In this document: in pieces, positions 16,952 through 24,154 of the stretch
How positions within the stretch are numbered: the stretch's first letter is position 1
Layout: the number at the start of each line of letters is the position of its first letter
DNA from: Stenotrophomonas sp. 278
Lineage (GTDB): Bacteria > Pseudomonadota > Gammaproteobacteria > Xanthomonadales > Xanthomonadaceae
DNA: 44,743 nucleotides
Direction of reading: 5' to 3'
Assembly: GCF_003935715.1 (NCBI RefSeq)
Contig: NZ_RHPP01000019.1
Coordinates: 1-44,743, forward strand
The notes under the pieces: model-generated
The model's input: only the letters and a program-made list of their open reading frames with translations
What the model was told of the DNA's origin: nothing
Database searches by the model: none
Made by a program: the position numbers and the translations under genes

Positions 16952-17722
16952 TCAATGGGGGTGCGCATGGCCGTCATCGGCCACGGGCGTGTGTGGTGCA
17001 GGGTGCGACTCCACCTTGCCGTCGGGATGGCCGTGGCTCACCAACCCGACTTCCGTGTCGCTGGGTGTCGGGCCGTGGTGATCGTCGTCCACGCCCGGCG
17101 GGTGCGCATGCGGCATGGAGTTGTTGCCCGGCTCGAATAAGGCAGGGTGATCCTCGGCCTTTTCGTCGTCATGGTGGCCTTGCGTCTCGCCGCCGCCATG
17201 CGAATGGCCCTCGCTGCTGTCGACAAGTTCCTTGTACGCAGTCGCGTCCAGCGTGGGCAACTTCTGCAGGAAGGCCGACATGTTCCATATGAACTCATCG
17301 TCCATGCTGCCGCCCCAAGCGGGCATGCCGCTGGCCTTGATGCCGTGCTTGATCACCCAGAACGCCTCAGCTGGAGCGACCGGCTGTTTGCTTAGGTTCG
17401 GTGGCGCGGGGTACAGGCCCTTGCTCATCTCGGTGGCCGCCGCGTCTGGTGAAAGATGGCAGGTCACGCACATGGCGTTGTAGTTGCCCGCACCCTGGCG
17501 GATACGCTCAGGATCATCAAGGTTCGTGGGTAGCTGAAGCTTGGCGGCGCGCACCTCAATGGAACGCTCGCGCGCCGTTTCAAGTAGCGCATACACCGGG
17601 CGACTATGCGGATCGTCGGCGGCCACGTTGTACACGCCCAGAGAGAGCGTGGCGGTTGCGACCACCGCAACCAATGCCACGCCGGCACCGAGCCATACCC
17701 ACATCTTTTTGTTGGATTTCAT
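16952..17722 (-). CDS. membrane-anchored cytochrome c with His-rich tail
   Basis: 256 aa. An N-terminal membrane anchor (residues 7-27) is followed by a single haem-c domain with CVTCH near residues 85-89 and a likely axial Met in KASGMPAWGG. The last 85 residues are extraordinarily rich in His, Asp and Glu (SHGGGETQGHHDDEKAEDH, then DDDHHGP and HAHPH), a probable metal-binding tail. It starts 12 bases after the copB stop. It may accept electrons in the CopA oxidase reaction or bind copper through the tail; neither is shown by sequence. Confidence 0.8.
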   Translation of the reverse strand: MKSNKKMWVWLGAGVALVAVVATATLSLGVYNVAADDPHSRPVYALLETARERSIEVRAAKLQLPTNLDDPERIRQGAGNYNAMCVTCHLSPDAAATEMSKGLYPAPPNLSKQPVAPAEAFWVIKHGIKASGMPAWGGSMDDEFIWNMSAFLQKLPTLDATAYKELVDSSEGHSHGGGETQGHHDDEKAEDHPALFEPGNNSMPHAHPPGVDDDHHGPTPSDTEVGLVSHGHPDGKVESHPAPHTPVADDGHAHPH

Positions 17723-17734
17723 TGTCAGTTCCCC

Positions 17735-19003
17735 TTAGAACCAGGTACGAAGGCCGATGACCAAGCGCGTGTCTTCAAAGGACTCGCCATGCTCGCGTCG
17801 CATGTCTGCGGTATTGCCAAACGCGCGCTCGTACACCACGCCGATGTAGGGAGCGAACTTTCGGGTGAACTCATAGCGAAGTCGTAGCCCCGCCTCAGCG
17901 GCACTCAGACCCGAACCTATCCCGCGCAATGGATCGTTCTTGCCATAGGCGGTGACTTCCACCAGCGGCTGCAAGATCAGCCGGTTGGTTAGCAGCAATT
18001 CGTACTCGGCCTCGACATTGGCGGCAGTCTGGCCCCCTTCGCCGAGATAGGCTGTGGCGGACACTTCGAACTTCATCGGCGCCAAGCCCTGTACACCGAT
18101 AGCGGCGAAGTTCTGCGATGCCCCAGGCTTGAAGTCATGACGCACACCGGCCACCACATCCCACCACGTGGAGATACTGCGGCCGTAAAGCACTTCCAGA
18201 TCAGCCGACTCGGTCTGACCATCCGTGCGTTCGCCTTCACTGCGGAGCCAGACGCGATTGAGGTCCGTACCGATCCAGCCCTGGCCCTCCCAGCCCAGCC
18301 CGGTGCCCGGATCGGCATCCCAGGTTTCCAGGCGATTGAGCAGCACGTAGCTCTTGATCGAGTTGTCATGCACCGGATGCGCGTGTTCCGGCGCGATGGC
18401 CGCCTTGCGATCCGCGTCCGTCACCGCGGGAATCGGGGTGCGCGGCTGCGTTGGCGCTGCAGGCCCGTGTCCCATCTGACTGTGGTCCATGCCCTCCATC
18501 GATTGCATTCCCGCTTCTGGTGTAGCGGGCGCGGGCGAATCATGGCCCATCTGCGAATGGTCCATCCCCTGCATCGCAGGCGTGGCCGTGCCGGAGGTGT
18601 CGGCTGCAGCGGGCTGTGCCATCTGACTGTGATCCATGCCCTGCATCGACTGCGCCTGCGCTGTGGGCGCCGCAGGTGTGCTCGCGGGCGAGCCGTGCCC
18701 CATCTGCGAATGGTCCATGCCCTGCATGGCAGGCTCGGCTGCGTTAGCCTGCGGCTCGGCGTGGCCCATCGCCGCATGATCGATCGTCGCTTCGCTCGTC
18801 TTGGCCGGTGTTGCAGGCTTTTGGGCTGGCGCAGGTTTTGATGTCGGTGCCTGATGTGCAGAGTGATCCTGAGTCTGGGTCTGCGCGCCCTGCTCCATCT
18901 GCATGGAGCCGTGCTGCATAGATTGGGCGCTGGCCGCATTGGCCAGGGCCAGCGAGATAGCCGTCAGCGCAGTCAGGGTGGTATCGCGTCTATTGATGTT
19001 CAT
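17735..19003 (-). CDS. copB: outer-membrane copper resistance protein CopB
   Basis: 422 aa. A signal peptide (cut near residue 26, NAASA) is followed by about 170 residues of Met/His/Gln-rich low complexity. Four copies of MDHSQM are present, with many [10 protein letters not shown] variants, expected to bind Cu(I)/Cu(II). The C-terminal 230 residues form the CopB beta-barrel ([18 protein letters not shown] to LVIGLRTWF, with an aromatic end). ATG at 19003 overlaps the copA oxidase stop (ATGA at 19000-19003). It works with CopA oxidase to sequester copper in the outer envelope. Confidence 0.9.
   Translation of the reverse strand: MNINRRDTTLTALTAISLALANAASAQSMQHGSMQMEQGAQTQTQDHSAHQAPTSKPAPAQKPATPAKTSEATIDHAAMGHAEPQANAAEPAMQGMDHSQMGHGSPASTPAAPTAQAQSMQGMDHSQMAQPAAADTSGTATPAMQGMDHSQMGHDSPAPATPEAGMQSMEGMDHSQMGHGPAAPTQPRTPIPAVTDADRKAAIAPEHAHPVHDNSIKSYVLLNRLETWDADPGTGLGWEGQGWIGTDLNRVWLRSEGERTDGQTESADLEVLYGRSISTWWDVVAGVRHDFKPGASQNFAAIGVQGLAPMKFEVSATAYLGEGGQTAANVEAEYELLLTNRLILQPLVEVTAYGKNDPLRGIGSGLSAAEAGLRLRYEFTRKFAPYIGVVYERAFGNTADMRREHGESFEDTRLVIGLRTWF
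18470..18740 (-). repeat. MDHSQM metal-binding repeats in copB
   Basis: Four MDHSQM repeats separated by Ala/Pro/Thr spacers of 15-25 residues. The repeat unit is prone to length change by recombination, so copy number may vary between strains. Confidence 0.75.
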
Positions 19004-20868
19004 TCGTCGACCCTCACCGTGCGCATCATTCCGGCTTCCATGTGATAAAGCAGGTGGCAATGGAACGCCCAGCTGCCCAACGCATCGGCACGCACGCGAT
19101 ACGTGCGTCGGCTACCTGGCGGCATATCCACCGTGTGCTTGCGCACCATGAAGTTGCCGTTGTCGTCCTCCACGTCACTCCACATGCCGTGCAAATGGAT
19201 GGGATGGGTCATCATCGTGTCGTTAACCAATACGATGCGCATACGCTCGCCGTAGTTCAGCCGCAGCGGCTCGACATCGGAAAACTTCTGACCGTTGAAG
19301 CCCCAGGAGAATTTCTCCATGTGTCCGGTCAGATGCAGCTCGATCTCGCGACCGGGGTCGCGTCCGTCAGGGTCTTCAAAGGTGCTCTTGAGCATGGAAT
19401 ACGTCAGCACATGACGGCCGTTATCGCGCAGGCCATTGCCCGGATCATCCAAGCGCGAACTCACGCTCATGGCTTGGTTGTCCAACAGGGGATTGTTGGT
19501 CTCGCTAGCAGGGTGTGATTGCATGCCCCCGTGCTGCATGCCTGCCATGGCACCATCGCCGGCGGCGGGCATCGCATGGCCTGCATGGGCCGAGGTCGCG
19601 TTACCGCTGACAGGTGGGGTCATGCCAGGCATGCCCATGGCCGCACCACAGCCGCCTTCCATGCCCTTGCTGCCGCCAGACATATCCATCGACCCATGAT
19701 CCATGCCCATGTCTGCCATCGTCAGCAGCGGCCGGGGATCCACAGACGGAACGGGCGCGCGTAATCCTTCGCGCACAGCGAGCGTGCCGCTGATGTAGCC
19801 GGTGCGACCGGAGTCTTGGGCAAAGATGGTGAATGCGTCCTGCCCGGAGGGCTCCACGATCACATCGAAGGTTTCTGCTACCGCGATGCGGAACTCGTCG
19901 ACGGAAACCGGATGGACATACAAGCCATCTGCCGCCACCACGGTCATCTTCAGCCCCGGAATACGCACATCGAAGTACGTCATGGCAGAGCCATTGATGA
20001 AACGCAGGCGCACCTTCTCGCCACTGCGGAACAAACCGGTCCAGTTGCCCAGTGAGGTCGTGCCGTTCATCAGGTAGGTGTAGGTGTTGGCGTTGACGTC
20101 GGACAGGTCCGTGGGCGTCATCCGCATCACGCCCCACATCTTGCGATCTTCCAACGTGGCCGACAGGCCGTTGCGCTTCACATCGCGCGCAAAATCGCCG
20201 ACCGTGCGCTTGTAGTAATTGTCATGGCCCGGCATCTTCTTCAAACGATCGAACAGGGCCGTCGGGTCCAGGTCTGTCCAATCGCTCAGCATCACGACGT
20301 AGTCGCGATCGAAACTGAAGGGCTCCGGCTCCAATGGGTCTATGACGATCGGGCCATAGAGCCCTGCTTGTTCCTGGAACCCTGAGTGGCTGTGGTACCA
20401 GTAGGTTCCGCCCTGATGCAGGGTGAACCGGTAGTGGTAGGTCTCACCACGTCCGATACCGTCAAAGCTCAGACCCGGCACGCCGTCCATGTTGGCCGGC
20501 AAAATGATGCCGTGCCAATGGATGGAGGTGTCCGCGCCATGGATGGAGTTAGCGGGCAATGCATTAGAGACGCGCAAGTTGACCGTGGTGCCTTCCCGCC
20601 ACCGCAGCAACGGCGCCGGAACGGACCCGTTGACCGTGATCGCGGTGCGGGTCTTGCCGGTGAAGTTCATCGGCGTCTCGCCAATGGTCAGGTCAAACTC
20701 AGTGCCCGATAGTACGTTGGGTTGTCCCGGCCCCTTGAGCGCCCAACTGGCTTTGGGCCAGAAACCTAATCCTGCGACTGCGCCTCCCAAGGCCAAGCCT
20801 TGGACAAATCGCCGCCGCGAAGGCAGCAGCGGTCCACCGCGTGGACCACGAAAATCATCATGCGACAT
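19000..20868 (-). CDS. copA: multicopper oxidase CopA (copper resistance system)
   Basis: 622 aa. It carries a Tat signal ([13 protein letters not shown]) and three cupredoxin domains. The copper ligands are visible as STSIHWHG-like (SIHWHG), [17 protein letters not shown] and the T1/T2/T3 motif [13 protein letters not shown] at the C-terminus. Between domains 2 and 3 lies a Met/His-rich insert ([18 protein letters not shown]) that binds extra copper. It oxidises Cu(I) to less toxic Cu(II) in the periplasm after folding and Tat export. This is the oxidase CopA, not the ATPase also named copA. It is 113 bases downstream of copL. Confidence 0.93.
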   Translation of the reverse strand: MSHDDFRGPRGGPLLPSRRRFVQGLALGGAVAGLGFWPKASWALKGPGQPNVLSGTEFDLTIGETPMNFTGKTRTAITVNGSVPAPLLRWREGTTVNLRVSNALPANSIHGADTSIHWHGIILPANMDGVPGLSFDGIGRGETYHYRFTLHQGGTYWYHSHSGFQEQAGLYGPIVIDPLEPEPFSFDRDYVVMLSDWTDLDPTALFDRLKKMPGHDNYYKRTVGDFARDVKRNGLSATLEDRKMWGVMRMTPTDLSDVNANTYTYLMNGTTSLGNWTGLFRSGEKVRLRFINGSAMTYFDVRIPGLKMTVVAADGLYVHPVSVDEFRIAVAETFDVIVEPSGQDAFTIFAQDSGRTGYISGTLAVREGLRAPVPSVDPRPLLTMADMGMDHGSMDMSGGSKGMEGGCGAAMGMPGMTPPVSGNATSAHAGHAMPAAGDGAMAGMQHGGMQSHPASETNNPLLDNQAMSVSSRLDDPGNGLRDNGRHVLTYSMLKSTFEDPDGRDPGREIELHLTGHMEKFSWGFNGQKFSDVEPLRLNYGERMRIVLVNDTMMTHPIHLHGMWSDVEDDNGNFMVRKHTVDMPPGSRRTYRVRADALGSWAFHCHLLYHMEAGMMRTVRVDE

Positions 20869-20892
20869 GAAAATGCTCCAAGCGTCGTGTTG

Positions 20893-20972
20893 CCACCGGC
20901 GGGCGGTGGTACAGAGCGGGCGGCTGGCCTAAACAGGCATGCAAGCCACACCAACGGCGCCATTGCGGCGCC
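20893..20972 (-). promoter_or_regulatory. two hairpins in the copL-copA leader
   Basis: The 113-base gap between copL and the oxidase gene can fold, on the minus strand, into GGCGCC-N5-GGCGCC (20972-20956) and CCACCG-N5-CGGTGG (20909-20893). Neither is followed by a T run, so they are not simple terminators. They may regulate readthrough or protect mRNA, in line with copL being needed for induction of copAB in Xanthomonas. The role is inferred. Confidence 0.35.
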
Positions 20973-20981
20973 TAGGGACGC

Positions 20982-21401
20982 TTAGCCGATCGGTGGTCGG
21001 ATCAGATGAGGCAAGGCAGGTGCCGCATGCCCTAGGGGCAGCGGCATGACATCCAGGCCCAAGGCCAGTTGCACCGAAACATGCAGGCGCGCAGGAAGTG
21101 CGCTCGCGCAAGCGTGTACGCAGGCGCACCGGCACGCAGAAGACTTGCAACAGTCGGGACCGGCATGGTCGCCATGCCCAGTGCCAGCCTTTTCAATCGA
21201 TGTGGCATCGGGATGATGCTCAGCACTGTGATGGGCGAAGCAGTCTTCGTCGACTTGCACCGCGGCAGCCACTTCGCTGGCCTGCTCTTCCATGACCGGG
21301 TTCATACTGACGGACGCAAACGCCGACCACGCGCCGTTAAGCACGAGCATGGCGATCAGGAACAGTCGCAGTAGAAGTGAGGAGGCTGACACGGGCGACA
21401 T
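20982..21401 (-). CDS. copL: CopL-family metal-binding regulatory protein
   Basis: 139 aa. The signal/anchor segment is residues 8-30 (LLLRLFLIAMLVLNGAWSA). The middle is rich in His and acidic residues (EDCFAHHSAEHHPD, GHGDHAGPDCC), followed by a dense Cys cluster, CCKSSACRCACVHACA. In Xanthomonas, copL lies directly before copAB and is required for copper-inducible expression; similar Cys-rich upstream ORFs elsewhere act through translation-coupled control. ATG at 21401 is the only well-placed start. It is the first gene of the leftward copper series. Confidence 0.85.
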   Translation of the reverse strand: MSPVSASSLLLRLFLIAMLVLNGAWSAFASVSMNPVMEEQASEVAAAVQVDEDCFAHHSAEHHPDATSIEKAGTGHGDHAGPDCCKSSACRCACVHACASALPARLHVSVQLALGLDVMPLPLGHAAPALPHLIRPPIG

Positions 21402-21575
21402 GGTATATCACTTTAGACAAGGCGCGTGTGTATCGGTCGTGAACAAAATCTCAAGTAAGCCTGAGATGTCGCGACTTGTCAGTCGCACTAGCCGCGGACA
21501 CTGCAGCTCCCTCCAGAAGCGCCCAAAGGGCGGGTTGAGGCGAAGAGTTGCCCATAGGGCGAGCGCTTGTTCGGT
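21402..21575. other. copL upstream region and copper-block edge
   Basis: Carries no gene. An inverted repeat, TCTCA-N8-TGAGA (21449-21466), lies about 55 bases before copL and could be a regulator site. A tight hairpin, CGCCC-AAA-GGGCG (21520-21532), lies beyond the XRE gene stop but lacks a T run. No -35/-10 pair for copL could be fixed with confidence. Confidence 0.35.
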
Positions 21576-21926
21576 TTACTTCTCGGGCGTGGCCTCGATC
21601 AGCTTCACCAACTCGCGCTTCTGCTGCTTGCTTAGCGAGCCCCAGCGCAGGAGCAACTTGGCCAGCAGATCATCGTCGGTGTAAAGGAAGGCGGCGGGGA
21701 TCCCCAACGCTTGGGCCAACCGCTCAGCAATCTCCAGCATGGGCTCGTGCTTGCCACGCTCGTACTGGTTGATTCGGGGGCTGGCCACGTGAGGATCCAG
21801 ACCGGCCCGGATGCCCAACTCCTTCTGCGACAAACCCGTGTGCAGGCGGGCTTGTTTGAGGCGTCGAGCGAAGGTCGGTGTTGAGTCGACGGACAAAGTC
21901 ACGCGCGCACCCCATGGAGACCCCAT
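21576..21926 (-). CDS. XRE-family helix-turn-helix repressor
   Basis: 116 aa. The HTH_3 domain spans about residues 19-75: FARRLKQARLHTGLSQKELGIRAGLD with the recognition helix and then INQYERGKHEPMLEIAERLAQAL. A C-terminal stretch predicts a Lys-rich helix (KQQKRELVKLIE). ATG at 21926 is used; a GTG at 21902 is an alternative and removes a weak leader. The gene is divergent from the unknown gene at 22049. Its leftward promoter overlaps the dyad CTAAG-N5-CTTAG (21957-21971), so autorepression is likely. Confidence 0.85.
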   Translation of the reverse strand: MGSPWGARVTLSVDSTPTFARRLKQARLHTGLSQKELGIRAGLDPHVASPRINQYERGKHEPMLEIAERLAQALGIPAAFLYTDDDLLAKLLLRWGSLSKQQKRELVKLIEATPEK

Positions 21927-21950
21927 AAGGATGGCGGATGTACCCAGCCT

Positions 21951-21985
21951 TGCATACTAAGATATTCTTAGCTTTGAGGCAACCG
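21951..21985 (-). promoter_or_regulatory. XRE promoter and operator dyad (copy 2)
   Basis: On the minus strand TTGCCT, 17 bases and TAGTAT form a good sigma-70 promoter for the XRE gene. Inside it lies CTAAG-ATATT-CTTAG (21957-21971, extended arms CTAAGA/TCTTAG with 3-base spacer). The same dyad precedes the BPSL0761-like gene at 1975-1989, including the CTT extension. A repressor bound here would block its own promoter and probably the divergent gene. Confidence 0.6.
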
Positions 21986-22003
21986 GCGACACCGGTAGCG
22001 CCG

Positions 22004-22013
22004 CCCCCCCCCC
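22004..22013 (+). repeat. homopolymer tract of ten C
   Basis: Ten consecutive C bases between the divergent XRE gene and the unknown gene. Such tracts slip during replication and are also prone to sequencing error. If the upstream ATG at 21938 were used, slippage would switch the reading frame of the unknown gene. Confidence 0.6.
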
Positions 22014-22048
22014 AGGAGCCACGCCGCTCCCTCATCCCCGGAAACCGC

Positions 22049-22807
22049 ATGCCCGGAACCTCGTCAATGACGCCATCTGGGGTCGCCAGCATCGAGGAGT
22101 TGGGCCTTCGTGGCACCCTTTTCCTAGCCGCACTGTTAGCCGCGCAGCTACGACGCCTACCGGTGGCGCCCACACGCCGCTCCACCTTGCTGGTGCTGGA
22201 CACGCTGCGAGACTTGGCCTTGATCCAAGTTCCCTGGCCAGCGGATCGATGGCAGATCCGCCCCGATGCCGAGGTCACGCCCATCGAAGATCTGCAATGG
22301 GCTTTCGCCTGGTCTACCCACGAGCGCAGGCACCTGCTCCCGGTGCTGGAAGACCAACTCGGCGATATGGCACACGATGTAGACTTGGCGGACGCGAAAC
22401 TGGAGCTGTGGGATGAACTTGCACTCTGGGAGACCGAGCAGTTTCTGGAGCAGCAATTGCTCAAACATCACTTCGACCCAGGCTGGGCACGTGATGTGGG
22501 GTTCGTCTTTCAATCCGGACCGCGGGGCTTGCCGATCGCGCGGTGGCGTTACTGCTGCTGGGCGGCGGTACGCCAAGGTGCCTCGGTGGCGATGCGTCTT
22601 GGCGTGCACGACAGCGCCCATGTGCGGGAAGCCATCTTTCAGGAGGTCCAGAAGCGCCTGCGCTACCTGATGACCAGTTCGCCCGAGCAAGGCATGTTCA
22701 AGCCCTATCATTTGGCACCGGAGTCCTCAGTAGCCAAACTGTTTGTAGATTGGGTCGTCCCTATGGAATGGGCGTACTGGACAGGTGAGCGCCACCCCAG
22801 CCGCTAG
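22049..22807 (+). CDS. hypothetical protein divergent from the XRE gene
   Basis: About 252 aa; family not recognised. After a hydrophobic helix near residues 20-35 (TLFLAALLAAQLRRLP) it is mostly soluble and helical with many Trp, Glu and His residues (WAFAWSTHERRHLLPVLEDQ, LWDELALWETEQFLEQQLL). ATG at 22049 is chosen so that the operator dyad stays in the promoter. The frame is also open from ATG 21938, which has an AAGGA site but would put the operator and ten-C tract inside the gene. It ends 21 bases from the convergent KfrA/TnpT-like gene. It is probably repressed by the XRE protein. Confidence 0.55.
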   Translation: MPGTSSMTPSGVASIEELGLRGTLFLAALLAAQLRRLPVAPTRRSTLLVLDTLRDLALIQVPWPADRWQIRPDAEVTPIEDLQWAFAWSTHERRHLLPVLEDQLGDMAHDVDLADAKLELWDELALWETEQFLEQQLLKHHFDPGWARDVGFVFQSGPRGLPIARWRYCCWAAVRQGASVAMRLGVHDSAHVREAIFQEVQKRLRYLMTSSPEQGMFKPYHLAPESSVAKLFVDWVVPMEWAYWTGERHPSR

Positions 22808-22827
22808 CAGACAAACGAGCAGCCTCG

Positions 22828-23880
22828 TCAGTCGGCTCCCCCATCTTGCGCATGGCCGCGCCGAGTTTTCTTCACCGCATTTTGTGCTGGCGTCAGTTGA
22901 TTCAGTAGAGGCTCTAGCGCTTCAAGACGTGCATTGGCACGCAACGCATCGGCTTCAGCGCTCTCGCGGCGCTCACGCTCCCGCGCAAGGGTGTCTTGAA
23001 CTTGAGCTAGCTCGTTGCGCATGGTATCCAAGGTCTTGGCGTCAGTCTTCCAGCGCTCCTGCAGTGCCAAATAGTCCGTCGCGGTCTGGCGCAACGCCAC
23101 GACCTCGCTGTGTTGGCCTTCGTGGGCCTGTCGTAGCTGGGCAAGCTCACGCTCAATCCGCCCGTGGCGCTCCAGCCATTGACCATTGTCGCGGTTCAGC
23201 ACCAACAGCTCCTGATTCTTCGCGCCCAAGGCTTCATTGGCCTGACGTAAGGCTACTTGCAGCTCTTGGACCTGATGCTCGTGACGGCGAAGCTCTTGCT
23301 CACGCTGCTCTTTGGTTGAAGTGCGGTAGTGCTCAAGCGCTTCCCGGGCATGGGCATGCTTGTCCTCCAGAGAACGCGTATGCGCCTCATGATCAGCCAG
23401 CCGCACCGTCATGCCAGCGATGCGCTCGTTCAACTGGGCGATTTCCGCGATCCTGTCACCTAGATTCTGTTGAAGGAGGGCGTGAGCAGCTTGCTCTTGG
23501 TGCAGGCTTGCTTCGGTGCGCTGCAGCCGACTGCTCAAGGCGGCAGCCTCCTCTTGGGCACCGGAAAGCGCCTGTTGCCGACTGTGGAGCTCAGCCTGAT
23601 GGCGCTCACGCTCCTGGGTGAGGATGGCCTCTGCTTCCTCCTGGAGCCGCGAGGCCAAGCGCGCAACCAAGTCCTGCAAAGCATCACTAACGGCTACCGT
23701 CCTCGCCGGACCGCCGCCTTCCTCTCCTTCCAGTTCACGCAAGTAGCGGTGGATCGTGGTCTTGGAGCCCGTGTTGCCCAAGGCCACTCGCACCGCGTCG
23801 ACTGACGGCTTCTTGCGTTGGGCCAGCAGCGCGTCGCGCGCCTTCTGGACGTCACTCTTATAGAGTCCTGCGCGCGCCAT
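22828..23880 (-). CDS. KfrA_N-type DNA-binding coiled-coil protein (TnpT-like)
   Basis: 350 aa. The N-terminal 55 residues form the KfrA_N DNA-binding domain (LYKSDVQKARDALLAQRKKPSVDAV and GNTGSKTTIHRYLRELE). From residue 70 to about 325 it is one long alpha-helical coiled coil, rich in Glu, Gln, Arg and Ala. The C-terminus is basic (KKTRRGHAQD). Two families share this plan: plasmid KfrA (nucleoid/partition) and TnpT, the resolution accessory of Tn4651-type Tn3 transposons. A 33-bp inverted repeat with recombinase-site geometry just upstream favours the TnpT reading. ATG at 23880 is the only good start. Dyads of ATTACAT/ATGTAAT immediately upstream are likely its own binding sites. Confidence 0.7.
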   Translation of the reverse strand: MARAGLYKSDVQKARDALLAQRKKPSVDAVRVALGNTGSKTTIHRYLRELEGEEGGGPARTVAVSDALQDLVARLASRLQEEAEAILTQERERHQAELHSRQQALSGAQEEAAALSSRLQRTEASLHQEQAAHALLQQNLGDRIAEIAQLNERIAGMTVRLADHEAHTRSLEDKHAHAREALEHYRTSTKEQREQELRRHEHQVQELQVALRQANEALGAKNQELLVLNRDNGQWLERHGRIERELAQLRQAHEGQHSEVVALRQTATDYLALQERWKTDAKTLDTMRNELAQVQDTLARERERRESAEADALRANARLEALEPLLNQLTPAQNAVKKTRRGHAQDGGAD

Positions 23881-23901
23881 CGTGCCACCTCACTTTATTT
23901 C

Positions 23902-23930
23902 GTAATGTATTACATACCATGTAATTACAT
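23902..23930. promoter_or_regulatory. cluster of ATTACAT/ATGTAAT dyads upstream of the KfrA/TnpT-like gene
   Basis: Within 29 bases lie ATTACAT-ACC-ATGTAAT (23909-23925), a perfect 12-base palindrome ATGTAATTACAT (23919-23930) and GTAAT-GT-ATTAC (23902-23913). Overlapping inverted and direct copies of the same heptamer just before the start suggest cooperative binding by the KfrA/TnpT-like protein, giving autoregulation and possibly a resolution accessory site. Confidence 0.55.
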
Positions 23931-23971
23931 ACTATTAAAGCAGGTAGACGACCGCTCGTCGGCGAAAATAG

Positions 23972-24004
23972 TTATACGGGATAATATTGAATTATCCCGC
24001 GTAA
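23972..24004. other. 33-bp recombination-core-like inverted repeat (13-7-13)
   Basis: TTATACGGGATAA, seven bases (TATTGAA), then TTATCCCGCGTAA. The arms match over 11 of 13 bases, or 14-base arms with 2 mismatches around a 5-base centre. Two 13-bp arms around a 7-bp spacer is typical of tyrosine-recombinase crossover sites. Its position between a TnpT-like gene and a rightward gene matches the known tnpT-rst-tnpS layout of Tn4651, in which a short inverted repeat in the gap is the crossover core. Here the tnpS position is taken by the Gabija-like gene. No second copy was seen in the window. Confidence 0.5.
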
Positions 24005-24154
24005 GGCGGATTCTGACCCTTCCCGGCGTCCCAAGCAGTACGAAACCGCCCAGGGCCGGCGATCGCTGGGTAGTATGGCCCAGAGCGGAAAGGAGGCCAG
24101 CCAGGGTGCAGGCAGGCTCCGCCACCGAGCCCGTTGGCCATCATAGGACTGTGC

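Noticed and set aside
11578-20868. Two genes both called copA as a duplication
   Set aside because: They are unrelated proteins: a P-type ATPase and a multicopper oxidase.
24002-24012. TAAG near 24002 as the inner end of a left Tn3 inverted repeat
   Set aside because: The 38 bases before it do not start with GGGG; the sequence is better explained by the 33-bp inverted repeat.
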